From: Lingula anatina
Lineage: Eukaryota; Brachiopoda; Lingulata; Lingulida; Lingulidae
Direction: 5' to 3'
Assembly (NCBI RefSeq): GCF_001039355.2
Contig: NW_019775556.1
Span: forward strand, 255,881 to 319,880
Length of the DNA: 64,000 nt
The notes beneath the pieces were generated by a model, which saw nothing but the letters and a program-made list of their open reading frames with translations, did no database searches and was not told the DNA's origin. The position numbers were made by a program, and so were the translations under genes. Of this stretch, positions 1 to 11,319 are shown piece by piece; position 1 is the stretch's first letter, and every line of letters begins with the position of its first letter.

Positions 1-29
1 TTTTAACAGTATGGTCTGGTTTTCCTTAC

Positions 30-123
30 AACATGTAGTGCAGTTCTTTTGTCATAGTTGTCCTGGCTTAGATTAGTACCACATAAACCCACCCAATTCA
101 CCACGGAGGTTCTGGGATAACTT
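30..123 (-). other. Chimeric terminal exon of copy A (exon 12 fused to ankyrin exon 15)
   Basis: The first 30 or so bases after the splice acceptor match exon 12 of copy C ([10 protein letters not shown]). The rest matches the later ankyrin exon of copy C (39278-39377) up to its conserved splice donor. The fusion removes the end of exon 12 and all of exons 13 and 14, and brings in a stop codon at 73-75. The identical junction occurs in copy B, so the deletion happened before A and B separated. The final ankyrin exon of A would lie left of the window. Confidence 0.85.
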
Positions 124-472
124 CTAAAAATAAAAAAAACAAACAAACTCTAAATGTACCATCACAATATAGACATTACTCAAAATATATAATATGCCGT
201 AGTCTCCCATTGTACGTACTCCTTGCGACAACCCTTCCTGGCTAGGAGTATCTTGATAAAGCCTTTTGTTCTATATTTTTATATGTTCTACCAAATAAAG
301 GCATTGCTTCACCTTTCAAAAAGATTCCCTGAATGCTCATCCTCACTGTACAAATACTCTCAATCAAACTGGAATAGTTGTTGCTATGACAACAGGGATG
401 CCCCTTAAAACCCTTTCTTCCTTTAGCAGACTCACAATTAAAATTTTATAAAGTCTTTTATATCATAAAATA

Positions 473-506
<34 letters not shown>

Positions 507-1423
507 TACATTCTCCTTACCTTCTTCTTGTCCTCAGAACTCCAATCTTCTCTTCCTATTACAAAGGCCAGCTTGGTCAGTGCTGCCTCAGGTGTCATGT
601 CGGAGCCTGGGATCACACCTGCTACAGTCAAAGCCTGGAAATATAAAATACAAATCACAGGTCAATAACTAACAAATCTATTACTGTATTAGGCATATAT
701 GCAAAGTAAAAAGTCATTAACTGATAAAATCTAAAACAATTGTTTTCCTTTGATTTTTGCAATAGAATTGGGTATTCTCAAAATACATAAGTAGGACATT
801 TTACCACACTTGAAGGGATAATAACTCTTCGTGTGAGATCTATATTTCACAATAAAAACATTGTGAACCACTCAAAGAAATATAATATATTCTGTTTTAC
901 CACAAAAACGGCAGTTATAGTATTATTCTGATATCTAAGCTTGTCTTTAGACCATGTAACCTCCATTTATGGCTATACTCTGTTATAATCTCTTAGGAGA
1001 TTATAGCAAAAAAACTTTTTAGAAAAAAAAACCAGGGACTAACTTTGAATGTAAAAATGGATTCGTTAACCATTGGTAAATATGGGAAAATTGTTGTTTA
1101 CCCCAGGAAAATTAATTTTTTGGCCAAAATAAAGAGTTATTATCCCTTTAACTAAGCCACAAGCTGTACGGGTGTAAAAAAAATTAATTAATAAATAAAG
1201 CATTTTCAAGAGTATTTCTCTTGGTTATTAGCAAACCTGTCCTGTGGCATAACCTGGGCTAACAGACCCTCTGTGACACTGGGTGATGTTAAGCAGCAGC
1301 ACTCCTCTTTCCCTGGCCTCTGAGAACACTTGCATTAAGTCCTCTCTGGAATCTGGAGCATTTCCAGCCCCGTAGGATTCCAGGACCATTCCCTTGAGTG
1401 GAGGTGCCAAAAACTGGCGAACC

Positions 1424-1456
<33 letters not shown>

Positions 1457-2484
1457 TTTAATTTAAACTTTATCAATAAAAATAATCAAAATTCTTATCA
1501 AAATCTGAAAATTTACTATGACACTGGACATCTTTGGGCCTATAGCATCGATTTGGCTTTCATGAATTGGCCATACATGAATAATGACCTCCATATGTTA
1601 ACATTTAGTGAATATCTTTTTTTATCGTCCATATAATTTTAAAAATGAAATACAGTGGATATTCACTATTTGATTCATTTTCAGTATTTTTTTCATGATC
1701 TTAACCCAATAGAATATTTATACTTTTAAACCTGCCTAAAAACAACTTATTCAACTAACCATAGCAGTGGTGATAGTGGGGAAAAGACGGAGTATTCCCA
1801 CGCTAGGACAAAGGTCAGTATACAGGGTACATTCTTGAGTGGTGTTGCTGGGAAAAATCTTATCCCTATGCACTGTGAATAAACAGTAAACATATAAAAT
1901 CAAGGGAAACTTGAAATATATATTGGACCATATGAATCATATCATGGGGTACAAACCTTAAATAGAAAGTCAATCTACTGTAGGACATTGTACCGGTAAC
2001 TGAGATAGAAATCGAGCGCCAAACTTGTTATAAACAATTTATTATTAAAATGAAATTTGAAGAAATGCTTTTCACTTTTATACTTTGAAATACACATTTT
2101 TTAAGTTTTAAATATCATACCATGAATCTCAGTCTCTAAAACAGCAAGGGGAGGAAAGTTTGGGGAATGGAATGCATCAAAACTGCTACTATTAAATTTG
2201 GTTGAACGGTTTCCCCGAAGAAGCTTATTGTTGAATAATATCATTACCTAGAAATTAAAAAATACTATATAGAATCAAGATGTGGATAAAGTACTTTGTT
2301 CATAAAGAAACTTTGGTTTTCATTCATTTCAATATAGTAAATTAAATGGTTTAAAAGCTGCTTAATGAAAAAGATCAATATTTGCAATCTCATACTGACA
2401 TTATCCCTTTTAAGTGTAAATTATACTGAATGTGAAACTTAACTTATAGGTGCTTTTTTAACGAATTAAAAGACTTTGTGCAGA

Positions 2485-2521
<37 letters not shown>

Positions 2522-5500
2522 CCATGTCTGACATAAATATCTTTGTAAGTCATATGACGTAATTTGTTGTAGTCCAATAGCTTTTGAGTAATGCAGCGGT
2601 CTCTGTGTATAACGCCGAGGTAAAGAAATTAATTATACAATTATAGGTAGTTAAAGTTTGCGTCATCGACCATACATGTAGATAAGAAATAAGTATATAA
2701 GCGATACCTGGAGACACGTATGGGGAGACATGTGGAGGAGGACAGCGAGGAGAGACGGAGGTTGGGAGCTATGGAGTATGGAGCAGAGTGGTTAAGAGAG
2801 CTAGGAGTTGGAGACTTTACATAGAACATGTATTAACCGAGCGTCAATGAATAAATCATTTAACTGGTCATTATGTGGACTTGGGTTTTCTTTGCGCGAC
2901 CTTACGTAAATCTGACATGAACCGTGGAATCTTTGGATTGCGTTATCCACTAAGTTAGACATAATGTCCTATTTCGAGCCCACGCTTGAACTAAGCATAC
3001 TAAATTATATAAGTTTAGGACACTCATCTTATATGTATATGTAAAAGGTTCATTACACACACACACACACTGGGAATGTGTTACCTCTGGAATTTTGGAG
3101 TTTCCAGCCATAATGAGAGCACCAAGAAGATTATCTCTGCCGTCACTACGAGTCTCAAAGATAGGGATCTGAATAAATAAGCAAACAGCATTTGGTAGTA
3201 AGCCACATGCTGAAAATTTAGATCCATGTCATGCATATATTTCAAAACATGTAAAAAAAATGTTAAACTCTTAATGGCAATTCATCTTGTTTAATGTAAT
3301 ACATATTTGTTGCTTTTGTACACTATATAAGAAATGTTTGAAAATGTCCCTGCTTAATTTTCTCACACTAAAAAGCATAATTATTCAAGGATAAAAATCC
3401 CATATCTAGAATTACCAACTTATGTAGTAACTGATATTCTGCACAATTTAACCAAATGGCGGGTTTGTTTTCATCAGTAATTATACTGTTAGTATGATCT
3501 AGTATCTACAACATATCTAGAACTTTACTGTTTCTGACATCAAGAGTACAGCCTTTCATGTAAGGTGATGATATCTATGAAGTGTACATTATTTGTGCAC
3601 ACGTGTGGGGAAGGGTCATTTTTATCATGTTCTAATGTGAGTTCACACATATCATCTTTAAATATTTTAATGCCTTAATAATGAGAACAAAACTTACCTG
3701 TGAGCCAGTAAGAATGATAGGTTTTCCCAGATTCTCAAACATGAAAGACAAAGCTGATGCAGTGTAGGCCATAGTATCTGTCCCATGAAGTATAACAAAC
3801 CCATCAAAACCCTCATAGTAAGTCTGAATGAAAAAAAATATCATGCTAACTTTACAGAAAAAAATGTATTAAAAATGTCACTTTTTCTAACACTGAAAGG
3901 ACTCAAAAAGAAGCAGGTGCACTGGACTCTGAGATTTACCTTAATGTCTGAGGCAATCCTAGCCCAGTCATCCATGGTCATATTGCAAGAATCCAGCAGG
4001 GGCTCATACTCATACACACAGTATACCACATATGCCTTTTCCTTGCTTAAACTGAAAAATAGATTATGCAGATTATTTATTTTGCTTTATGTTTTGTTTA
4101 TATAGTGTGTATAATGCCTTAAATGATACTCTTCATAACTATGATCTATTTTCGCAAAACGTGTTAAAAGATAGATTGTCTCTTTTTTAACTTTGAAAAG
4201 TGAATACTGTCATGGAGTCAAATTGAATGTTTTTTTTATAATTCTTGATTAAATGCTTGATTCCAATTTAAACCTTGGAAATAAAACAGATGGGTCACAT
4301 AAATGAGCCACTATATTTTCTTTAAATGTTTTAAATGTAACCTGACCGGGGCACGTCATAATTACTGCTGAATTGGATTACTCACGGCATACACAATGGT
4401 GAATTCATCCCCTCCTGGTCATGGGATATTGATAATTTCCGTAACTCATTCACAAGAAAGTTTGGTTCTGGGGTACTGTGTTTAACTACGTACTCCTGGT
4501 CATGGAATATTGATAATTTCCTTAACTCATTCACAAGAAAGTTTGGTTCTGGGGTATAAACTATAAACAAAATATAATACCATATCAATTAAGTTATTTA
4601 CTAATGCTAAATTACATACAAAATGAGCCATTAATATAATCAAATGCAAGGATGAGGTGTGATTATGACATAAACGCAGACTTTACGAAAGGCGTCGGAC
4701 CGTCGGACATGCCTGACAAATTTCGTCTAGGTCTAATAAAAAATCCTGTATGGTCGGTCCTTATATCCGGCGAGCTTTCAAGCTGACTCGGAATGTGTAA
4801 ATCTAAGGAATACATTGTTGTTTCTTTTCTTGACGATATATTTTACTGCCTTCAAAAATCCCGGGGAGTTCCCAGCTAATTATTAATACATAATTTACTG
4901 ACCTCAGTTTCACTTACAAATACTATTTTATGACTGGCTGAGGTTGGGGGATTCCTGTATGACGTAACTGATAGTTTCGTTTTCGTTTTCGTGTTTAATA
5001 TCCTTACATGACAAAATGACCGCAACACATGTGCTCCTGCTTTTTGCGTTTTTTAAGGACTTGATGCCCTGTTTCTTCATTATCAGTTGTTATCAGTATT
5101 GTACTCATGGTTAAAGTCTTTTGTTTAGAAAAAATGACATCGTTGAACTTGAAATATTTCGTCGGTGCATAGCGCGGCAAAAATGAAATCTAAGTGAGGA
5201 AGGGAAACGGGTTGACCGGAACTGTAGTAAAATTGGGTTTAAAGGTAGGCTCTGGCTAACTTATAATCCAGGACAGAGGAAATAATTGTGCACACAGTGT
5301 CAGGAGTACTAATGAAAGTCAACATTATGATCATGATTATAACAGTGAGTGCAATGGTGATTTCAGCTTAATTATTAGCCCAGAAAATAAACGCTTTCTT
5401 ACAATCTGTCACAAATGACTTTGTGCCACTTGAACCGAAACACGTAGAAACAGCAAACCCTGTACCAGCCACATATATCATCACAAAAGAAGATGTCGAA

Positions 5501-8500
5501 AAAGCCTTGCTCCAAGTAAACGTGCACAAGTCTACAGGTCCCGACGAAATCCCCAACTGGATCCTACATGACCTAGCAGGGTACCTAGTCGCCCCAGTAT
5601 GTACCAGTGTGGCATCAATTGTTCGGAGCGTGAACCATCCGTTTTGTTCATGCGCACAAAGCGCAAGCAAATCTGAGAGACTTCCGGCGTGTACGGTCCG
5701 TCTCTAGTGTAGTGCCAAATGCAGGGTAGAACCGGTCGGATAGCTCAGGCGGTAGAGCACTCGCCCTGTTAGCGAGTTTGGTCCCTGGTCTGTCAGGTGA
5801 TTTTTCTACACACTCCCAAAAAGGCGCTACACTATAGACTTTAATAAATATACACTGTTGAGAACATACTGCATATTCAAACATAATCTTTAGAAATATT
5901 AATATCTTATAGTTGTTCACCTCCACTACGATTTCTCTCAGGTGGCCATATCAACACACTAGCCAGTAAAATCAATACAATAATACATGTAGTAGGCCAA
6001 CAGCTGAATAACGACAGCCCATCCACGGTAGTTTCATCCAAGCGTCGAACTGTAATTTGACGCTAATTCTCTATCAAAATTATCAATTAAAATGTCTGTA
6101 TTAACACTTGGATTTTACGTAGAAATATCCTCACTATAGTAAATATATAATGAGGTGGGAAACGATTAAGCCACGTTAATGCACAGGTGAATAACAACGG
6201 ATCATTCACGGAACTATCTAAAACATTATTGCATAACATGTACTCCGAAGGACATAAAATCCATCATTTGCTACCAGACATAAATGAAAGTTACTATACT
6301 TTGCGCGGGTTTATAAGTACACTGTGCCAAAACTGAGGACTGTCCGTCGTCAAAATCTTTTATACTAACAAGTATTGTTGTAAAGTTTTAGAATTAGAGG
6401 ACGAATTCTTTTGAAGAAGGGGTGTATGTTGTAAAGCGAATGACTTACACTTTCACTAATTACAGATAACAATTAAAACGGAATCAAAAGAGTAAAAGGA
6501 TAGGGAGGTAGCGCGAGGTAGCGGGATCGTTGCCCGCTTCCTCCACCACCTTTTATAGTGAAGAATACGACAGCAATCTGGAGCTTTCGAACGTTTATTC
6601 ACCGACTGCCTTTTCACACAATTTCACAAGTAGGCCCTATTTAAAGGATTCTAGCCACGTAATAATCCATTTCTCGAATTTTGAAGATTCAGCACTTGAT
6701 CCATACACTAGAGATTTTTTAAACGATCCCCACCTTTTAAAAAGTATAAAAACAATCTATTGGTAGAAAAAAAGCGTTTTAGTAAACCTCACCTCAATAT
6801 GCAAAAATGAAGCAACAGATCTGGGTCACGTGGTACTTTGACGACAAAGACGATAAAGGTCTTTGAGACTCAGCTGAGCTGCATGCTGTATACAGACAGA
6901 GAAGTTTAGGAAAGTCGAGTTGAAATGGGTTGGACAATTTTCGTTATGCTTCATTGTGTTGCCGTGGGATTCACCAAAATATCAGCACTCGTTGACAATC
7001 TTCTTTCTTTGTCTGTGACGGTCTTCCGGGACTTATTTACTTCGGTGATGTAATGCTCGCGATTATGGTCGCCTCAAGTGGTTTAGATCATATGATATCA
7101 AAAGCTGACAGTCTTTCAAATTAACCGTCACCAGTTGACAAGCTTACTAATTGCTGATGCATATTAAATGCATGGTAGTTGACCAAGAGCTCGTTAACAA
7201 TAAACCCTGTTAATTACGCACCGCTGCACTTCCCAAGCTAGGTAATAACAGGTAACTCAACTTGTCAGATTATTGGTGGGCTTTAATATTTTTTCAATAG
7301 ATCTCTTTTATTTCATGGGGTGATATTATTGGTATTTTTAAATGACGTTTAATATCGATATTTAAACAATTGAGTTCAAACACGGTCGCGAACATTAATG
7401 AAAGTGATTGCTCTCAGGGTATCCTGAAGCATGCGTATGCCCAGGCATTACTTCTGTGGAAGAAAACGTGGTTGAGGAAAAACTCGAAAAAGAGCAGTAA
7501 TATTAAAGAAAAAAGAACATCTGTAATAAAAAGGTTCGTAATCCTAATGCGTTTAAAGAAATAAAGTGTTTTTTGCTTTGAGAATTTGTTTCTGAAGGGT
7601 ATTTCATCTGAAATATTAAATAATTTAAAAGATTTGTCATTTTATAATTTGAAGCGCAAGTTCTGCGTCTGCACGCAAAACTTTTTGCAAATTTGTGTTT
7701 TGTCAAACCCCAAAAACATATAGCAGACCAAGGTAAAAAAAAGCATTGTTTGATGTTAGTGGCATGTTCAAAAAATCATAACTTTAATGTGTTCACTAAA
7801 TGTGCAGTATTTGATACGTACGTTAGTATATTTTAAATTATGTATGGAGATTTAACATGGTATTACCTTAAAGGGATATAAGAAGGGCACATACGAATTT
7901 TTTAAAAGAATGTTGGGTGTAAAAAGGAGAACTAGTGATAACTTAGTTCATTGTACATGTACGTAACTTAGTACATTATGAAACCGGGAGATACCCACTT
8001 CTTTTAAGTACATAGCTACGATTTTTTAATATTGATTTAAATCCGTTCTTCGAAAAATTGTTTTATAACAGCGTGCTATAAAGATCTACTGAACAAAAAA
8101 ATTGATTGGGTAATTTGAGTACGGAATGAACTGGAGACACTTGACTTGTCATTAATTTTTCACGAAAACATGTCAGATAATTTCATATTGTCCTTGATAG
8201 AGTAAATATTGAAAGATAATTTTAGTCAAACATTGACCGGGGAAATATCCACAAGGAGTAAAGGGCTATTGTACCAACATTTTGTTGATAATTTTACAGT
8301 GCTATTCTATTTAGATAAGCCAATTTCACAGAAATATAAGGAATTAATTGCCAAATTTAGACTTTCATCACATATTCTAGCTGTAGAAACTGGAAGGTAA
8401 ACAGACAAATAAAAATTAAGAACCGGTAAACTATGTATTTTAGATGACATCGAGGATGAATTTCATTTGATTCTTTTAAGAATTTAAAAATGTCTTTGCT

Positions 8501-9966
8501 ACAGAACGTTTAGGCAGAAGCACATCAAGAAATTTATAATACAAAGTAAAATGTTTTCAAGCTAATTAAATTGTTATCACTTAACAATGTTTCACAATTA
8601 AACAACTTATGAAAGTACTTAAAATGTTCATCGGAGCTTAGATTAACGTCAGTCTGATGACTTTTTATCATTACTACTAGTAGCTGTATTGTTGTTTTTA
8701 TGACTCTAGAAGTTGTAAACTTCTCGTATGACTTCATATTTTTATTGCATTTCATTCTGATAAGCCGTAGGGCGCAAGGGTTTAATAAATTGAATTGAAT
8801 TTCACAAATAACATGGACCTCATATCGAATGATCAAAAGAACCCTCAAGTCATTCAAATGCAGTATTTTACACCAGTTGGGATAACCATAATTAAATGCT
8901 AGTTAAAGAAGTGAATAGACGAGAAAATGGCTTCACTCAGCTTCACGGGTAAGATCCCTCGGGTAAGAGATTTAATATGAGTATGAACTTTTAACAGAAG
9001 TCAGAAAAGTCATCTTACAGGTAGACAATGCAGCTCAGTTTGACGGCTCTCTCTCCTCCGGTGGCACCAATGTCGTCATCAGACCACGTGACCACGTAGC
9101 TCATTAACTCCCAGGCCGAGCAAAGAGGACGTTTTTTTAAAGCCCAAAATTTACAAAATGAGCTTTTAACTTGTGTATTTGGATAAAGATATCGTTAGTT
9201 GCCCATTGATCATGCATTTTCTTGTTTGCTTACCATTGTCTTTGCGTGATTACAAAATATTTTCCATTCGCACGTTGCAAGTCACCATGAAACATTTCCT
9301 TATTAGGTAATCNNNNNNNNNNNNNNNNNNNNNNNNNNNNNNNNNNNNNNNNNNNNNNNNNNNNNNNNNNNNNNNNNNNNNNNNNNNNNNNNNNNNNNNN
9401 NNNNNNNNNNNNNNNNNNNNNNNNNNNNNNNNNNNNNNNNNNNNNNNNNNNNNNNNNNNNNNNNNTGAACATGCAATTACATCATATGTACATACACTTT
9501 TTATCAACACCGACACACACTGCTTACAGGCCAGTAGCCAGCAATTTCAAAAGGGGGGTTCTTTTTTTTTTTGAAAAAGTGGACCATTTTCCATAAAAAC
9601 TTCATGTACCTAGATCAAATTTTACCCAGAGTGGACCTTTTACCAGCAAAAGGGCCGTACAAACGTACAACTTTTCGAACCCCCCGAACCCCCCCTGGCT
9701 ACGGGCCTGGCTTAAATAAAATTAGATCAGGGTGTCTGAATTGTTTTACACAAAGTGATCAAAAGATTATGATCAAATATTGCGCCATTTCTGTTACCTC
9801 CATCGTGAATACGCATGCCAATCGTTCCACCTGTGTACAGGACCAGGACTCTCGATTTATCTTTGTATTCTAGATCAGTCCCCTTCTCCGGTCTGTATGA
9901 CGGATCCATGGAAGTTTTCCCTTCAAAGTCGGAGGCAACGGAACCAGCACCGTTCTTGGATGCCAT
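73..9966 (-). CDS. L-asparaginase (ASPG-like) copy A, ankyrin-less truncated form
   Basis: Predicted to hydrolyse L-asparagine to aspartate and ammonia in the cytosol. Coding exons, in order of translation, are 9798-9966, 4386-4560, 3940-4051, 3698-3823, 3085-3168, 2121-2247, 1760-1872, 1237-1422, 521-634 and 73-123. All have AG/GT borders and matching phases, and sum to 418 codons plus stop. Seen: the TGGTIG signature at residues 45-50 (first catalytic Thr) and [10 protein letters not shown] around 161-170 (second Thr-Asp pair), then the conserved [15 protein letters not shown] stretch near the end. The start is the conserved Met-Ala in the exon with the first motif, because exon-1 linkage is not conserved between copies. 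Human ASPG continues into ankyrin repeats; here the last exon is chimeric and stops after 17 codons (16 residues plus stop). The link from 4.6 to 9.8 kb crosses a 153-base gap, so it is inferred. It could be a functional short enzyme or a decaying duplicate. Confidence 0.8.
477..504. repeat. (TAA)n microsatellite beside exon 11 of copy A
   Basis: A run of AAT/TAA trinucleotides just downstream of the exon 11 donor. Related tracts sit by exon 10 at 1423-1456, 20,737-20,780 and 49,602-49,624. Confidence 0.95.
811..1150. mobile_element. 340-bp MITE with 19-bp TIRs and ACT duplication (copy A intron)
   Basis: The left end reads TGAAGGGATAATAACTCTT and the right end, reverse-complemented, differs at one base (TAAAGGG...). 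The trinucleotide ACT flanks both ends. The matching position in copy B (about 20,457) has a single ACT and no insert. No coding sequence is seen inside. The 3-bp duplication is compatible with several cut-and-paste superfamilies; the family was not identified. Confidence 0.85.
2489..2518. repeat. (CA)n microsatellite in intron 7 of copy A
   Basis: A dinucleotide tract of about 15 units. The same intronic site carries CA tracts in B (21,802-21,830) and a longer one in C (51,678-51,740). Confidence 0.95.
2525..3057 (+). mobile_element. Probable solo LTR inserted in a CA microsatellite
   Basis: About 530 bp separates two CA-repeat blocks in copy A, whereas copy B (21,802-21,832) and copy C have one block. 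The insert begins TGTCTGACAT and ends CATTACA. It holds a TATATAAG box near 2696 and an AATAAA signal near 2849 followed by GT-rich sequence, the order expected in an LTR. No internal coding region is present. Exact ends and the target duplication cannot be resolved because both flanks are CA repeats. An unrelated insertion is possible. Confidence 0.5.
4386..4560 (-). other. Copy A exon 4 with internal 81-bp in-frame duplication
   Basis: The segment [16 protein letters not shown]...HDQE occurs twice, 27 residues apart, inside one exon. The exon is 175 nt with both splice borders intact and the frame kept. Copy B has the same structure at 23002-23176. In copy C the exon is 142 nt, holds the segment once and has a different linker ([11 protein letters not shown]). 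In the family this region follows the first catalytic Thr and precedes the conserved [10 protein letters not shown] strand, so the duplication could lengthen the loop over the active site (inference). Confidence 0.85.
5370..5628 (+). pseudogene. Non-LTR retrotransposon reverse-transcriptase N-terminal fragment
   Basis: The frame reads [20 protein letters not shown] and, further on, [20 protein letters not shown]. This is the typical start of the RT domain (motifs 0-1) in Jockey/CR1/L2-type LINEs. It continues to about IVRSV and then loses similarity. No YADD-type catalytic motif follows, so it is a dead 5' fragment of the RT region. It is duplicated at 23,986-24,244. Confidence 0.75.
5700..5839 (+). 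mobile_element. tRNA-like sequence inside a 17-bp inverted repeat
   Basis: From about 5734 the sequence reads as a tRNA 5' half with a good A box (TAGCTCAGGCGGTAGAGC) and an anticodon stem CTCGC/GCGAG, followed by a corrupted B box. Arms at 5700-5716 and 5823-5839 are inverted repeats (GTCTCTAGTGTAGTGCC against its near complement). This is a tRNA-derived SINE head or a small element that captured one, not a working tRNA gene. The same unit is at 24,316-24,455. Confidence 0.6.
8205..8801 (+). pseudogene. LINE ORF2 C-terminal fragment with 3' tail
   Basis: The frame contains [21 protein letters not shown] and then, past stops, [15 protein letters not shown]. This is the C-terminal pattern of many invertebrate LINE ORF2 proteins (KLRLSSH..IETGR...LC..C....EDE.H). 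It ends with the AATTGAATTGAATT-type tail at about 8779-8801. Stops and frameshifts make it inactive. The paralogous copy is at 26,898-27,500. Confidence 0.65.
9313..9465. other. Assembly gap
   Basis: A run of 153 Ns. It interrupts the long intron of copy A between exon 4 and the exon carrying the TGGTIG motif. Confidence 1.
9527..9709. mobile_element. 183-bp hAT-like MITE (CAGGCC...GGCCTG), 5-bp TSD
   Basis: The ends are CAGGCCAGTAGCCAG and, reversed, CAGGCCCGTAGCCAGG, with GCTTA duplicated on both sides (9522-9526 and 9710-9714). The module at 34.68 kb shows the uninterrupted site (CTCTGCTTAAATAAAATTAG). There is no coding capacity. Confidence 0.85.
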
Positions 9967-10217
9967 TTTAATGATTGCATCGTCCACTTCACTTGTTATC
10001 TTTTTTGCACAAGAGACACCATCTAAGACGCTCCTAATTCTGAGTAGCCCAAAATAACCTAAACATTTACTAATTGCAGACACTTCCGAATTTGTTACTA
10101 AGATAAGATTTTTAAGAAAGTTTGTAGGTGCAATAAAAATTCCACTCACTACATTTGCAATCATCTGTGATTTAAATATACACGTAAGGTGCTGATATTA
10201 TCTATGACATAATTTAC

Positions 10218-10251
10218 CTTTATCAACCAGCGGTTCATACAAATGTTTTTT
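10218..10251 (-). other. Conserved exon-like 34-nt segment between exons 1 and 3
   Basis: Bounded by TATAG| and |GTAAAT, it contains ATGAACCGCTGGTTGATAAA and is conserved at 29,998-30,032 (35 nt), 35,229-35,265 (37 nt) and 54,619-54,653 (35 nt). In the 35-nt copies it reads in frame after exon 1 (KT.CMNRWLIK); in the 34- and 37-nt copies the frame meets a stop. It may be a 5' UTR exon or an upstream reading frame rather than coding sequence. Confidence 0.35.
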
Positions 10252-10344
10252 CTATATGTAAACAATTGCCATATGTCACATTAAAGTAAGATAAACAAAT
10301 AAATGTCCTATAGACACTAACCCACATACTCTTTTCCAACTCAC

Positions 10345-10435
10345 CTACAACCTCTCCAATGCTAGCCAAACTTATTCTGCGCATCAGGCGCCTTGGTTTT
10401 CCTTTGCCGACAGCATATTGGTCACCGGTTGCCAT
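10345..10435 (-). CDS. Putative 5' exon 1 of asparaginase copy A
   Basis: An ATG opens a basic, serine-containing stretch (MATGDQYAVGKGKPRRLMRR and onward) that ends at a strong donor, AG|GTGAGT. Joined to an acceptor at 10058 (TTTAG|GTTATT), it reads in frame through the rest of that exon into the asparaginase domain, giving a 479-aa form. In copy C the same join hits a stop, so exon 1 may be a leader or upstream reading frame there. The exon and about 450 bp of upstream flank are conserved at 35.4 and 54.8 kb, which suggests a real promoter and first exon. I do not recognise the peptide itself; it contains an RRIS motif of the kind basophilic kinases favour. Confidence 0.55.
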
Positions 10436-10908
10436 TTTTTAAAGCTAAAAATAGAATTTTAAAATTGGGCCAATTAAATTTGGCATTTCCCAAAATATAG
10501 CACTGTTCATTTAAATGCTGATCAAAATAAAAACAACAGATCGCTGCTCAGCACTGGCACTTTTCCAAATAACATATTCGACGAAAGTTAAGAGAAATCT
10601 TCAGTGCGTTTTGACCCTAAGAGTAGGCTGAATGCGTTTGATTTGTAAAGAACGGACAATGCAATTTCGCACCAAGTAACAGGGTTACGTGGGCACCTAT
10701 TTCACGGCACGTATCTCACCTACTTTTCTTATAGTCAACAAACTAATCTGTAAATATTATGTAAGTTTTCAAGGTCACGCACAACCCTTTAAATGAAGCA
10801 CAGTGTACCCATGGAGAATACCCATGGAACACGGACTTTCGCCGCGTTTTCAATATTTTTGGATTTTTTAATGTCCAAAACGTACAACGTTTACTTAAAT
10901 ATTGTAGC
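10436..10908 (-). promoter_or_regulatory. Conserved upstream flank (candidate promoter) of copy A exon 1
   Basis: Sequence directly upstream of exon 1 is nearly the same at 10436-10908, 35450-35920 and 54838-55280. Homology between A and the 35 kb module stops at about 10,908, where unrelated sequence begins. Conservation over three modules fits a duplicated promoter. No TATA box or specific factor site could be assigned with confidence. Confidence 0.4.
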
Positions 10909-11319
10909 AGTTTTTTTTATTCCCTCCAAAGATGATCGAGGGAAGAGCCGTTCAGGTGGATACACCGATGCCCGTTGTTTTGCGGTCCTGACACCAGCGT
11001 TAAACAAGTAACAAAAAACAAGTTTTTTAAAGTTCACAAACATGTTATTCAAACTCCAACTGTAAACCGTAACAATAAAGCGAAAGAATAATGCAACATC
11101 TCTGAAGTCAGTTTGAAAGTCAGTTCCTCATAATGTCCACACAGAGAGCCACGTTACACACGATCAATTTCACACTTAAGTCTTAAAGCTCAACTGCAAT
11201 GTTCTCCCTTTAAAAATATAAAGTCAACACGATTACTTAGTCCACTTAGAATGTACGTACACAGTTCCTCTCCTTCACTACGGATCCGGTTCACTGTACT
11301 TATGGGAAAGTAACGGGCT

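Larger units (their letters stand above)
4600..9312. other. Long intron of copy A, duplicated at 23.2-27.5 kb
   Basis: The whole stretch matches 23,216-27,542 closely, apart from small indels. It holds a LINE reverse-transcriptase fragment, a tRNA-like hairpin element and a LINE 3' end, listed separately. Apart from these I see no open frame with recognisable similarity and no splice-bounded exon. Confidence 0.7.

Noticed and set aside
5734-5800. Functional tRNA gene
   Set aside because: The A box and anticodon stem are good but the T arm and B box are corrupted, the base before the anticodon is not U, and no acceptor stem forms.
6480-6770. Protein from the MPASSTTF frame (also at 25.2 kb)
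   Set aside because: The frame ends differ between the two paralogues by frameshift, and no domain or splice context is visible.
9230-9516. Open frames spanning the N gap
   Set aside because: They exist only because Ns translate as X.
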